From the NCBI GenBank assembly GCA_025362325.1, contig JANYGO010000118.1, positions 1 through 41,446 on the forward strand: 41,446 nt of DNA, given 5' to 3'. Every line of letters starts with the position of its first letter. Positions within the stretch are counted from its first letter, which is position 1. The translations under genes were made by a program, and so were the position numbers. This document shows positions 26,448 through 34,420 of this stretch, one piece after another. This DNA is from Cyanobacteriota bacterium. GTDB lineage: Bacteria > Cyanobacteriota > Cyanobacteriia > Cyanobacteriales > Microcoleaceae. The notes below the pieces were generated by a model. That model saw only the letters and a program-made list of their open reading frames with translations. It searched no databases and had not been told where the DNA came from.

Positions 26448-27260
26448 CTATTCTGCTGGTAATTTAACTTTGGTTGCCAAACCCAGGGATTCCAGCAGTT
26501 GAATTGTCATCCAGGTGATGTCGATTTCCCACCATTGGAGACCGTGGCGAGCGGAATATTGGAAGGCGTGGTGGTTGTTGTGCCAGCCTTCGCCGTAGGT
26601 GAGTACAGCAACCCACCAGCAGTTAGTCGATCGATCGCCCGACTCGTAGGTGCGGTAGCCGAATTTGTGGGTAGCGCTGTTAACCAGCCAAGTGCAGTGG
26701 AACACCACCACAATCCGCATAAACACTCCCCAAACCACGAAAGACCAGCCGCCTAATAAATAAAGCAACACACCGAAGACAACTTGGATGGGGATAAAAT
26801 ATGCTTGGAGAAACTTGTATACTGGGTCGTCGCCAATGTCTTTTGTAAAGCGGGGGATTTGAACTCTCATCGGCAGATCTGAGATCATCCAACCCATGTG
26901 GCTCCACCAGAAGCCTTGATTGGAATCGTGGGGATCTTCTTCGGTGTCGGAATGTATGTGGTGTAACCGGTGCATTCCTACCCAGTCAATGGGGCCGCCT
27001 TCGCAGGAAAGAGTACCGCAAATCACTAGGAAGTATTCGAGCCATTTCGGTGTTTGAAAACTACGGTGGGTAACAAGACGGTGAAATCCGAGGGTGATCC
27101 CTAAACCACCTGTTACCCAGTGCAGGAATACTGCTAAGCCGACAGCAGACCAGCTAAAATTACCCGGCAGCAAAGCAAATAGAGCGCCGATGTGCAGAAA
27201 GGCCATAAAGCCTACCACAGGCCAATCAGGAGAAGTTTTTTTGGAAGTTGCAATCGTCAT
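26448..27260 (-). CDS. desC: Acyl-lipid delta-9 desaturase (DesC type), copy 2
   Basis: A 270-residue paralogue of the gene at 25155-25973, with the same three histidine boxes (HRLVTH, HRLHH, HNNHH) and the same WWSHMGWM and GYRTYESGDRSTNCWW stretches. The differences are concentrated in the N terminus and in the segment between box 2 and box 3. I start at ATG 27260 (MTIATSKK), which aligns with the start of copy 1 (MTIATQDK); the open frame extends 11 codons further but without family similarity. The gene is divergent from the PLP lyase gene, and the two share an 80-bp promoter region. Confidence 0.92.
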   Translation of the reverse strand: MTIATSKKTSPDWPVVGFMAFLHIGALFALLPGNFSWSAVGLAVFLHWVTGGLGITLGFHRLVTHRSFQTPKWLEYFLVICGTLSCEGGPIDWVGMHRLHHIHSDTEEDPHDSNQGFWWSHMGWMISDLPMRVQIPRFTKDIGDDPVYKFLQAYFIPIQVVFGVLLYLLGGWSFVVWGVFMRIVVVFHCTWLVNSATHKFGYRTYESGDRSTNCWWVAVLTYGEGWHNNHHAFQYSARHGLQWWEIDITWMTIQLLESLGLATKVKLPAE

Positions 27261-27340
27261 GAAGATATTATGTTTACAAACTAGGGGCCACATCTACGCC
27301 ATAATGAACAGCGCGCACGCAAACGGTGAGCGAGGTATAG

Positions 27341-28594
27341 ATGAATAGCGTTTCACGGCTACAGGAAGCAGAACAGGCACTCTTTCAGATTTTTTCTGGT
27401 ATTGACGCGACAGTCAAGCAAAATCTTCAAAGAGTCTTAAAAGCTTTTCGCAGCCACCGGGTTGGAGTCCACCATTTTGCAGGGGTTACGGGTTACGGCC
27501 ACGACGATTTGGGTCGGGAGACTTTGGACGGGGTGTTTGCCGAAGTGGTAGGGGCCGAGGCGGCAGCGGTGCGGGTACAGTTTGTTTCGGGTACTCACGC
27601 GATCGCCTGTGCTCTTTTTGGCATCCTGCGTCCGGGTGACGAAATGTTGGCAGTGGCTGGTTCTCCCTACGATACTTTAGAAGAAGTGATCGGCTTGCGG
27701 GGGCAAGGTCAAGGTTCACTAATTGAGTTTGGCATCCTTTACCGTGAGTTGCCTCTAACTCGCGAAGGAAGTGTGGATTGGCAGGCATTGAGCTCTGCTA
27801 TTTCAGCAAAAACTCGCTTGGTTTTTATCCAGCGCTCTTGCGGTTATTCTTGGCGATCAAGTCTGTCTATTTCTGAGATTAAAAAAATCGTCGATCTAGT
27901 CAAACATCAGAATCCTAACACAATTTGCTTTGTTGATAATTGTTACGGGGAGTTTGTCGATCGCTGCGAACCTACTGCTGTGGGTGCAGATCTGATGGCT
28001 GGTTCTTTGATCAAAAATCCGGGGGGTACGATCGTCCCCACAGGAGGTTACATCGCCGGGAGGGCCGCTCTGGTGGAGGCTGCAACTTGTCGCTTGACGG
28101 CACCGGGAATTGGCAGCAGCGGAGGCGCAACTTTTGATTTGAATCGGCTGCTGTTTCAGGGTTTGTTTCTGGCTCCCGGATTTGTGGGGGAGGCGATGAA
28201 GGGCAATCATTTGACGGCTTATGTTTTTTATAAGTTGGGTTATCGGGTGAATCCGATTCCTTTGGCGAGGCGCAGGGATGTGATTCAGGCGATCGAATTC
28301 GGTTCTGCTGATAAGTTAATTGCTTTTTGTAGGGCGGTTCAGCAAAATTCCCCCGTCGGTTCCTATTTAGATCCGGTGCCTGCTTCCATGCCGGGGTACG
28401 AGAGTCAGTTGGTGATGGCTGGGGGTACTTTTATTGATGGGAGTACCTCCGAGTTTTCCGCTGACGGGCCTCTGCGCGAGCCCTATGTGGCTTTTTGTCA
28501 GGGGGGAACTCATTGGACTCATGTATCGATCGCCCTCGAAGCTGCGATCGAGGCTGTAGGCCCCGCTAATTCCAAGATAGAAGGGAGAATTTAG
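27341..28594 (+). CDS. PLP-dependent lyase, methionine gamma-lyase / 'aluminium resistance' family
   Basis: A 417-residue member of the Met_gamma_lyase-like (PF06838-type) fold-type I PLP enzymes, historically called aluminium resistance proteins. The PLP-binding lysine is Lys225 in GSLIKNPGG. Other family signatures are HHFAGVTGYGHDDLGRETLD near residue 44, QFVSGTHAIACALFG and FVDNCYGEF. It is full length for the family. The substrate in cyanobacteria is not established; sulfur amino acid cleavage is inferred from the family name. The start ATG has GAGG eight bases upstream. The gene is divergent from desaturase copy 2. Confidence 0.87.
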   Translation: MNSVSRLQEAEQALFQIFSGIDATVKQNLQRVLKAFRSHRVGVHHFAGVTGYGHDDLGRETLDGVFAEVVGAEAAAVRVQFVSGTHAIACALFGILRPGDEMLAVAGSPYDTLEEVIGLRGQGQGSLIEFGILYRELPLTREGSVDWQALSSAISAKTRLVFIQRSCGYSWRSSLSISEIKKIVDLVKHQNPNTICFVDNCYGEFVDRCEPTAVGADLMAGSLIKNPGGTIVPTGGYIAGRAALVEAATCRLTAPGIGSSGGATFDLNRLLFQGLFLAPGFVGEAMKGNHLTAYVFYKLGYRVNPIPLARRRDVIQAIEFGSADKLIAFCRAVQQNSPVGSYLDPVPASMPGYESQLVMAGGTFIDGSTSEFSADGPLREPYVAFCQGGTHWTHVSIALEAAIEAVGPANSKIEGRI

Positions 28595-28625
28595 CAAAAA
28601 TCCCCAAGGAATGATTGCAGTAGCG

Positions 28626-28765
28626 CTCGCGTCACGCGAGCTATCAGCCGATCGCGGGCGTTGCGCCTTTAACAAAATATCTGCGGGTTCTGCTGATTGG
28701 AGTCGATCGAGGGCGCACTCTACTAACTGGGAATTGGTACTTTTGTCTGGTGCGCACTGCGCACC
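28626..28765. repeat. Two hairpins after the PLP lyase gene
   Basis: CTCGCGTCACGCGAG (28626-28640) is a perfect 7-bp stem. GGTGCGCACTGCGCACC (28749-28765) is the same hairpin repeat as at 35021 and 35056. Either could stop transcription between the convergent lyase and acetyltransferase genes. Neither has a clear T-tract. Confidence 0.55.
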
Positions 28766-28798
28766 CTAATTTAGCAAAAGTGCATCAAACTAGCGCAT

Positions 28799-29431
28799 TT
28801 ACTCAGCATGACTCAGCGCTTGAATATCAGATTGCATAATCAAGTTAATGTGGCGCCCAATTTTCTCAATTTCCCAATCCCACCAGCGAATTTGTAACAG
28901 TTGTGCAACCTCAGCATCGCTAAAACGCTGCTTGATTGGACGTGCGGGATTTCCACCGACAGCGGTGTAAGCCGGAACATCTTTTACCACAACAGATTTC
29001 GCGGCAATGATTGCACCGTCGCCGATTTTGACTCCCGGCATAATTACCGATTCGTAACCTATCCAAACATCATTACCAATGACGGTATCGCCTCTACTTG
29101 GCAGTTCGATTAATAGATTCATCGCCGTTTCCCAGCCATTTCCCAAGGCAGGAAACGGATAGGTCGAAATTCCGTCTAATTTGTGATTCGCACCGTTCAT
29201 GATGAATTTGACGTTGGTGGCGATCGCACAAAATTTACCAATAATTAATTTCTCACTCCCGTAATTATAAAGTACATTTTCCTCAAAGTTTTCCGGGGCG
29301 ATCGGATCGTCATAATACGAGTAATCGCCGACAATAATATTGGGCGATTTAATAAAGTTTTTGATAAAGCAAACCCTGCGCTGGTCTGCCATCGGATAAG
29401 GTCGGTTTGGATCAGGCCCAAATTCTGCCAT
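28799..29431 (-). CDS. Hexapeptide-repeat xenobiotic acetyltransferase (Vat/CatB type)
   Basis: A 210-residue left-handed beta-helix acetyltransferase. The family order is clear: GPDPNRPYP at the N terminus, the catalytic His83 in NGANHKLDG, then GDTVIGNDVWIGYESVIMPGVKIGDGAIIAAKSVV hexapeptide turns (about 115-150) and the GNPARPIKQRF exit motif. By family knowledge such enzymes O-acetylate streptogramin A or chloramphenicol, but many chromosomal members have unknown substrates, so resistance should not be assumed. I start at ATG 29431; an in-frame TTG three codons upstream is the alternative. It stands alone between convergent and divergent neighbours. Confidence 0.88.
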   Translation of the reverse strand: MAEFGPDPNRPYPMADQRRVCFIKNFIKSPNIIVGDYSYYDDPIAPENFEENVLYNYGSEKLIIGKFCAIATNVKFIMNGANHKLDGISTYPFPALGNGWETAMNLLIELPSRGDTVIGNDVWIGYESVIMPGVKIGDGAIIAAKSVVVKDVPAYTAVGGNPARPIKQRFSDAEVAQLLQIRWWDWEIEKIGRHINLIMQSDIQALSHAE

Positions 29432-29613
29432 TTTTCTCAATATATCTAATTGTTAATTGCTAATTGTACCTGAAAAATTGTCAATCTCCATCATTTTGTT
29501 AATCCTTTCATTGCCCAAATATTCTCGCAGCGCTTACCCGCCCGAAATCCCAAACACCGCCATCAAACTCAGTCCAAAACCCGCCAATCCCGCGAATCTG
29601 CACCTTAATGCTT

Positions 29614-30075
29614 ATGAAAGTACGAACCTACGAAATCGGCGACACCGAAAAAATTGCCAAACTCTTTTACGACACCGTGCACGAAGTCAACATCCGCGAT
29701 TACACAACAGCGCAAGTAGATGCTTGGGCACCAGCAGATACTGACATTCAAAAGTGGATGCAAAGTTTAAGCAGTAAATTTACCTTCGTAGCAGAAGATG
29801 GCGATACAATCGCAGGTTTTGGAGAATTAGAAATCAACGGCCATATCGATCGCTTCTACTGCCACAAAGACTTTCAAAGACAAGGAGTTGGCAAGCTAAT
29901 ATTAACACAAATTGAGTCAAAAGCCCAAAAATTAGAAATTAAAAAGTTATTTACCGAAGCCAGCATTACAGCTAGATTGTTTTTTGAAAGCCAGGGATTT
30001 ATGGCGATCGGAAAACAAGAAGTAGAACGGAGAGGACAAAAATTCATCAACTTTGTCATGGAAAAAATAATATAA
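29614..30075 (+). CDS. GNAT family N-acetyltransferase
   Basis: A 153-residue GNAT protein with the acetyl-CoA motif QRQGVGKLIL (motif A) and a C-terminal LFFESQGFMAIG strand-helix. Its N terminus (KVRTYEIGDTEKIAKLFYDTVHEVNIRDYT) is of the type seen in many small cyanobacterial acetyltransferases. I prefer ATG 29614 (MKVR) to ATG 29608, because family members begin MKIR or similar; no strong ribosome binding site separates the two. The substrate is unknown. It runs divergently from the hexapeptide acetyltransferase. Confidence 0.85.
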   Translation: MKVRTYEIGDTEKIAKLFYDTVHEVNIRDYTTAQVDAWAPADTDIQKWMQSLSSKFTFVAEDGDTIAGFGELEINGHIDRFYCHKDFQRQGVGKLILTQIESKAQKLEIKKLFTEASITARLFFESQGFMAIGKQEVERRGQKFINFVMEKII

Positions 30076-30127
30076 ACAACAACCTTTTGTGTAAAATGAG
30101 ATCGCAGAGTTTTGCGGAGGAGTTGCG

Positions 30128-30499
30128 ATGGTGACGGAAGCTACAAATGTTGTGGGCGGAAAATTAGAAACTTGCTGCACATCGCCCATGACAGGCTATT
30201 ATCGGGACGGCAAATGCAATACGGGCGGCGGCGACTTTGGGGCTCATATTGTTTGCGCTCAACTGACAGAAGAGTTTTTGCAATTCACTAAATCGAATGG
30301 AAATGATTTGAGCACTCCCGTACCCGCATTTAATTTCCCCGGTTTGAAGCCTGGAGATTGCTGGTGTTTGTGCGCTTCGCGGTGGAAGGAAGCAATGGAT
30401 GCTGGATGTGCGCCGCGTGTGGTTTTGTCGGCGACTCACGCTTTAACTTTGGAATACGTTTCTTTGGATGAATTGAAGCAACACGCTGCTGATTTGTAG
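30128..30499 (+). CDS. DUF2237 family protein
   Basis: A 123-residue protein matching DUF2237: it opens with NVVGGKLETCCTSPMTGYYRDGKC and continues CNTGGGDFGAHIVCAQLTEEFL, then PGLKPGDCWCLCASRW. Seven or more conserved cysteines suggest metal binding or redox chemistry, which is inference; the function is unknown. The ATG is preceded by GGAGGAG, one of the strongest ribosome binding sites in the window. It follows the GNAT gene by 52 bp and may be co-transcribed with it. Confidence 0.87.
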   Translation: MVTEATNVVGGKLETCCTSPMTGYYRDGKCNTGGGDFGAHIVCAQLTEEFLQFTKSNGNDLSTPVPAFNFPGLKPGDCWCLCASRWKEAMDAGCAPRVVLSATHALTLEYVSLDELKQHAADL

Positions 30500-30532
30500 G
30501 AATGGGCGATCGCATTTTCATACAAACTGTAC

Positions 30533-30570
30533 GGTGCGTCAGTTAGCATTATTTGTTCAATAATCTAACT
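30533..30570. repeat. GGTGCGTCAGTTAGCATTA repeat, copy 1 (half)
   Basis: GGTGCGTCAGTTAGCATTAT then TTGTTCAATAATCTAACTG. It is the left part of a hairpin repeat also seen at 31062-31123 and 31931-31991; the closing GCACCC arm is missing here. It lies just before the second GNAT gene and includes part of its leader. Confidence 0.75.
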
Positions 30571-30580
30571 GGAGTTCACC

Positions 30581-31057
30581 ATGATTCGATCGACTACACC
30601 TGATGACAGGATCGCCCTAATCGCCCTAGCCGAAGCGACCGGCCTGTTCGAGGCGAACCAACTCGACGAGGTTGGCGAAATGTTGGCCGATTACTTCGGC
30701 GGTAACAGCGACAGCGATCGCTTCTGGATTACGGACGATGATGACGGGCCCGTGGGTGTCGCCTACTGCGAACTGGAACCGATGACCGATCGCACCTGGA
30801 ACCTACAATTGATCGCCATCCAACCCGATCGCCAAAGGGAAGGACGTGGTGCGACATTGCTGCGCTACGTTGAACAAACCTTGACGGCGCGGGGCGGGCG
30901 GGTGCTGCTGGTGGAAACGTCGGGGCTCCCGGAGTTCGATTGCGTGCGATCGTTCTACCGCAAGTGCGGTTACGACGAGGAAGCGCGCATCCGCGACTTC
31001 TACAAAGCAGGCGATGACAAGATCGTTTACCGCAAGGCGATCACCGCTCAGGCGTAG
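30581..31057 (+). CDS. GNAT family N-acetyltransferase
   Basis: A 158-residue GNAT protein with motif A as QREGRGATLLRYVE and a C-terminal SFYRKCGYDEEARIRDFY segment. The arrangement IRSTTPDDRIALIALAEATGLF and IVYRK at the end resembles small stand-alone GNATs of unknown substrate. Its GC content and codon use look higher than those of its neighbours (runs such as CGGGGCGGGCGGGTGCTGCTG), which hints at acquisition from a GC-richer genome. It is flanked on both sides by GGTGCGTCAG hairpin repeats. Confidence 0.85.
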   Translation: MIRSTTPDDRIALIALAEATGLFEANQLDEVGEMLADYFGGNSDSDRFWITDDDDGPVGVAYCELEPMTDRTWNLQLIAIQPDRQREGRGATLLRYVEQTLTARGGRVLLVETSGLPEFDCVRSFYRKCGYDEEARIRDFYKAGDDKIVYRKAITAQA

Positions 31058-31061
31058 ATTC

Positions 31062-31123
31062 GTAGGTGCGTCAGTAGCATTATTTGTTGAATAATCCAGG
31101 CGTTCTTTACTGACGCACCCTAC
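31062..31123. repeat. GGTGCGTCAG hairpin repeat, copy 2 (complete)
   Basis: GTAGGTGCGTCAGTAGCATTA and then TTACTGACGCACCCTAC form a long stem with an AT-rich centre (TATTTGTTGAATAATCC). It lies between the GNAT gene and xisH. Confidence 0.8.
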
Positions 31124-31171
31124 AAGTTTACTCCAATCATTTAAGATAGGTTTAGAGGTGAGGTATAACCA

Positions 31172-31591
31172 GTGTCAGCTAAGGATAGATTTCATAATGC
31201 TGTGAAGCGAGGTCTTGAAAAATCTGAGTGGGTCATTACTCACGATCCTCTCAGGCTAGAATTTGCCGAGAATGAGAGAGTCGAAATCGATTTGGGAGCA
31301 GAACGACTCCTCGCAGCGGAAAAATTAGGAAAAAAAATTGCAGTAGAAGTCAAGAGCTTTTTAAGTGCTTCAGCTCTCTCTGATTTTCATACCGCGCTCG
31401 GACAATTTTTAAATTATCGTTTAGTCTTAGAAAAGATCGCACCAGATCGCATTCTATATTTAGCCGTTCCGCTCGCAACTTACGAATCTTTTTTCAGTCG
31501 GGAGTTACCTCAAGCATCGGTTCGACAACACCAAGTCAAGCTTATTGTGTACAACCCAGTTCAGGAGGCAATAGTCAAATGGATCGACTAG
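31172..31591 (+). CDS. xisH: XisH family protein (fdxN element excision factor homologue)
   Basis: A 139-residue XisH protein. The pattern VEIDLGAERLLAAEKLGKKIAVEVKSF gives a PD-(D/E)XK nuclease-like core with Asp40, Glu59 and Lys61. XisH was described as one of the proteins needed for excision of the fdxN element in heterocyst-forming Anabaena, but xisH/xisI pairs are widespread in cyanobacteria without that element. The start is a GTG with GAGGTGAGG upstream. The last 13 bases overlap xisI, so the two are coupled. An XisF recombinase is not visible in the window. Confidence 0.92.
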   Translation: MSAKDRFHNAVKRGLEKSEWVITHDPLRLEFAENERVEIDLGAERLLAAEKLGKKIAVEVKSFLSASALSDFHTALGQFLNYRLVLEKIAPDRILYLAVPLATYESFFSRELPQASVRQHQVKLIVYNPVQEAIVKWID

Positions 31592-31914
31592 AGCATTACC
31601 GTCAGTGCATTCAAAAGCTGCTAATTGAAGACAGTAAAATAGCACCAATTAACGGAGAAATTGAGGTAGAAACAATTTTTGATAAAGAAAACGATCGCTA
31701 TCTAGTCATCGATCTAGGATGGGACACACACCGCCGCGTTTATAACTGTGTGTTTCATTTAGATATTAAAAATGGCAAAATCTGGATTCAGCGAAATCAA
31801 ACTGACAGGCAGATTGCTGATGAATTGGTAGAAATGGGAATACCCAAAGAGGATATTGTGCTAGGACTTCAGCCAACTTATGCGCGCGAATATACAGGGT
31901 TTGGAGTTGCATAA
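31579..31914 (+). CDS. xisI: XisI family protein (fdxN element excision controlling factor homologue)
   Basis: A 111-residue XisI protein with the family landmarks LEHYRQCIQKLL, DRYLVIDLGWDTHRRVYNCV and a C-terminal DELVEMGIPKEDIVLGLQP. It overlaps xisH by 13 bases. The conserved coupled pairing of a nuclease-like XisH with a small XisI resembles a toxin-antitoxin or effector-regulator module, which is an inference from architecture. It is followed by another GGTGCGTCAG hairpin repeat. Confidence 0.92.
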   Translation: MDRLEHYRQCIQKLLIEDSKIAPINGEIEVETIFDKENDRYLVIDLGWDTHRRVYNCVFHLDIKNGKIWIQRNQTDRQIADELVEMGIPKEDIVLGLQPTYAREYTGFGVA

Positions 31915-31930
31915 TTTCAACCGCCGACTC

Positions 31931-31991
31931 TTAGGGTGCGTCAGTTAGCATGATTTGTTCAATCGTCCAACAGCTTCTGACTAACGCACCC
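31931..31991. repeat. GGTGCGTCAG hairpin repeat, copy 3 (complete)
   Basis: TTAGGGTGCGTCAGTTAGCA and CTGACTAACGCACCC pair across an AT-rich centre. A further half-arm (CTGACACACCCTACAAG) lies at about 32068-32086, between xisI and the convergent bciB. Confidence 0.8.
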
Positions 31992-32090
31992 ACAAAATCT
32001 TAACTTGTTACTCTTGAGTCCGCGCACCATCCGGACTTCGTTTGTGTAGGCCTGGTTTCAACCGCCGACTCACTGACACACCCTACAAGA

Positions 32091-33293
32091 TTAAACCTTT
32101 GGTAACTTATATTGCCCCACAATCCGCTTAGCATATTCCGGCACATGAGCCTCCAATTTCTCCGGGTAATTCCGCTTCACATACAGATAATTGCGAGTGA
32201 AATGAGAATCAATTGAAAAACGGGCATATTCCAAACCCTTCGGCCCAATTCTCTCAATAAAAACCCCCATCAACTTCGCAGCCCACATCGGCAAAGTGAC
32301 GCCTTTCTCGTAAGCGGGGATACTTTGCTGAACAGCCTCTTTTCTATTTCCCTGAGACATCACTGGCTGAGTGTTTAGCTGATCCGCTACCAAGTCTAAC
32401 ATCTCTTGCCCGGTGTCATTTCGCACCACAATCCACTGCCAGCCAAAAGGTGCGCCCATGTAGCCCACAACTAAATCTGCTAGAGAATTGACGTAATCAA
32501 AACAGCTCAAACAAGAAGGAGCAAAAACATCTTTCAATTCCTTAGTATTCAGTCCAAAAAACGGCACTTTTTCAATTGCACCGTCTTCGTGTTTGAAGTG
32601 AATGTTAAAATCTTGCATAAACTCGTAATGCACGACGGTTTCGGGAGAGCGGCTAGTCGTATCTAGGAATTTCTGCAAGCCAGCACGGCTGACATTATCG
32701 ACACAGGGAGTTCCCAAAACATAGAGCTTTTCTAAACCGAGTTGTTTCTCGACTGTTCGCAAAGCTTGAATTTGACAGCCGACGCCAATTACTAACAGCC
32801 GCTTCATCCCCGACTTTTCGATTTGTTCCAATACTGAAAGGTTGGGAGACAATGTTGGTTTGTTGACTTTGGCTGCCAGAATTTCTTCGCGATTCCTAGC
32901 AATTATCGGCATCGGTTGAAAGCGGTCTTCTTTAGTATTTTGGACGCAAACAACGCCTTCAACCATGCCTTTTTCCAGCATTTCGATCGCAATTGAGCTG
33001 ACAATTCCCGTCCACTGAGCGCCCTCAATTGGTTCTTTTTTCTTAGCTGCCATCATGTTTTGACTGACGCCGAAGTACCAATCGTCGGGATTGTCGAGAT
33101 TGCGCGATCGCCCGTGAATCTCCTCTTCCAGTTCTGAGATATGCTGAGTTAAGAAAGCGCAAGCTTCCTTGACATAATGGATATAATATGTATCGCACAA
33201 ACCGCACTCGCTACAAAGTTCTTTCGCGGGGCGGCGGCTGCCCGGTTTCAGGGCTTTAGATTTCTGGTGTTTAGTGGAATCTGTTGCGGTCAT
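32091..33293 (-). CDS. bciB: Divinyl (proto)chlorophyllide 8-vinyl reductase, ferredoxin type (BciB)
   Basis: A 400-residue protein of the F420 hydrogenase beta-subunit family (FrhB). It corresponds to the cyanobacterial Slr1923/BciB group that reduces the C8-vinyl group of divinyl chlorophyllide using reduced ferredoxin. Cysteines that could hold [4Fe-4S] clusters are at 27, 30 and 33 (CSECGLC), in GTPCVDN and in SCLSCFDYV. The FAD/flavin-binding core contains GVGCQIQALRTV. The length equals that of the Synechocystis enzyme as I recall it. It is an essential step of chlorophyll a synthesis in species without BciA and supports a chlorophyll-based phototroph. It is transcribed alone. The related plant and cyanobacterial 7-hydroxymethyl chlorophyll a reductase is the main alternative within the same family. 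Confidence 0.88.
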   Translation of the reverse strand: MTATDSTKHQKSKALKPGSRRPAKELCSECGLCDTYYIHYVKEACAFLTQHISELEEEIHGRSRNLDNPDDWYFGVSQNMMAAKKKEPIEGAQWTGIVSSIAIEMLEKGMVEGVVCVQNTKEDRFQPMPIIARNREEILAAKVNKPTLSPNLSVLEQIEKSGMKRLLVIGVGCQIQALRTVEKQLGLEKLYVLGTPCVDNVSRAGLQKFLDTTSRSPETVVHYEFMQDFNIHFKHEDGAIEKVPFFGLNTKELKDVFAPSCLSCFDYVNSLADLVVGYMGAPFGWQWIVVRNDTGQEMLDLVADQLNTQPVMSQGNRKEAVQQSIPAYEKGVTLPMWAAKLMGVFIERIGPKGLEYARFSIDSHFTRNYLYVKRNYPEKLEAHVPEYAKRIVGQYKLPKV

Positions 33294-33614
33294 CTAAATT
33301 GCGGATTTTATGGAGAAACGCCTTTTGTTAGGATATCACACCCATTCCGGCGATCGAGTAGTCGCGCTAATTAAACGTAAAATGGGGTTGGTATTCAGAA
33401 ACTCCGAATTAGGGCGAGCGCGGGGGAACAGCCCCGCAGCGAAACCGATTTTCTACGTGTTATATTTTTGGAGATGAATATTTTTCTTTTTTTCGTCCGC
33501 TGAAAGTGGGCTTTACCTGTGTTCGAGCGAATTCTCTTCGCCCGTAATGATTAGTATCGCTCCGGATCTAGCGGGCGATCGCGCGAATAACTTGACAAAT
33601 AAAGGTATAAAAAA
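33294..33614. other. 321-bp divergent intergenic region
   Basis: Between bciB (minus) and a secreted protein gene (plus). It contains a hairpin GCGGGG..CCCCGC (33420-33437), T-rich runs (about 33468-33510) and a GCGATCGC octamer (33576-33583). No gene is seen. TTGACA at 33592 is too close to the next ATG to serve it as a -35 box. Confidence 0.5.
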
Positions 33615-34175
33615 ATGGTAAAGTTGTTTGCGATCACAGCCATTGCTGCCATCACGATCAATATCGCAATTTCCAGCTTAGGATTTGCTGCTTTAGTTCG
33701 CCCTGTTGCTGGTATGAATCAAACTGTTGTCGCTTTAGAAAAAATGCTGAACGCGACACAAAAACCTGCGGCGATCGACTATTCGGGCTTGGGGATTGGC
33801 GGCGTGCGGTTGGGGATGTCTGTAGAAGAGGCAAAACGCAAGTTGGGCAAACCGCAGCGCGACGAAACTAAACCGGGCGGTAAGGCTATCGGTGGCAAGA
33901 TTCGCACGCTAACCTACTCAAAATTGACAGTAGCAGCCTGGGATGGCAAAGTTTATTTAATTTCTACTACCAATCCCAAGTACGTGACAATTGATGGGAT
34001 TAAGGTAGGAGATAACAGCAAAAAAATTGTTAAAACTTACAGTTATGGGTCGCAATCTGTGCAGGGTGAAGTGACTCGGTTGACTTACAGCAATGACCAA
34101 AAGGCTTCTAATTTGGTTTTGGAACTTAAGGGCGATCGCGTGCAGAAGATTATTGTCGGCACCCAGCTCAACTAA
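33615..34175 (+). CDS. Small secreted protein, SmpA/BamE-like fold suspected
   Basis: A 186-residue protein. Residues 1-27 (LFAITAIAAITINIAISSLGFA) look like a signal peptide. After a short linker the sequence GIGGVRLGMSVEEAKRKLGKP resembles the first helix motif of SmpA/OmlA (BamE)-like domains. It is followed by a beta-rich second half with a second KVGDNSKKIVKTYSYGS helix motif. That two-fold pattern suggests a duplicated small domain. I do not know the function; periplasmic or cell-envelope location is inferred. The ATG has AAAGG about nine bases upstream. It is transcribed alone. Confidence 0.72.
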   Translation: MVKLFAITAIAAITINIAISSLGFAALVRPVAGMNQTVVALEKMLNATQKPAAIDYSGLGIGGVRLGMSVEEAKRKLGKPQRDETKPGGKAIGGKIRTLTYSKLTVAAWDGKVYLISTTNPKYVTIDGIKVGDNSKKIVKTYSYGSQSVQGEVTRLTYSNDQKASNLVLELKGDRVQKIIVGTQLN

Positions 34176-34208
34176 AATATTACACAACAGTCCAAAAATC
34201 CCGCGTAC

Positions 34209-34300
34209 AGGTTCGTAGTCAGGACTTCAGTCCTGCTTATTTATGAGAATTTTTAGGTTCGTAGTAAGGACTTCAGTCCTTCTTATTTCTGAGAATTTTC
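34209..34300. repeat. 46-bp tandem repeat with AGGACTTCAGTCCT palindrome
   Basis: Two units, 34209-34254 and 34255-34300, share GGTTCGTAGT(C/A)AGGACTTCAG and then TCCT(G/T)CTTATTT(A/C)TGAGAATTTT. AGGACT..AGTCCT makes each unit a hairpin. This AGGACTGAAGTCCT repeat type is common in filamentous cyanobacteria. Confidence 0.85.
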
Positions 34301-34388
34301 AGCCTTTCGGTGAGTTGACTGGAGGGCTTTTTCCTGAAGTGCGATCGGGCTTAGTTGAGCCTCCGGGCGATCGCCCCTGATAAAATAG

Positions 34389-34394
34389 TATAAT
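34389..34394 (+). promoter_or_regulatory. Candidate -10 box for the DUF4258/YgiT pair
   Basis: TATAAT lies 26 bases before the GTG start of the DUF4258 gene. No good -35 hexamer is found at 16-18 bases, so an activator or autoregulation would be needed. The call is tentative. Confidence 0.4.
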
Positions 34395-34420
34395 ATTAGT
34401 GTTTTTAATCTCTGTCTTTC

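Noticed and set aside
28799-29431. Antibiotic resistance gene call for the Vat/CatB-type acetyltransferase
   Set aside because: The family match is clear, but chromosomal members often have other or unknown substrates and there is no resistance or mobile context.
31172-31914. xisH/xisI as evidence of an fdxN excision element or heterocyst genome
   Set aside because: No xisF, no nif genes and no element ends are visible, and xisHI pairs are widespread in cyanobacteria.
33592-33611. TTGACA and TATAAA before the secreted protein gene as a promoter
   Set aside because: The spacer is only 8 bases and the -35 box lies 18 bases before the start codon.
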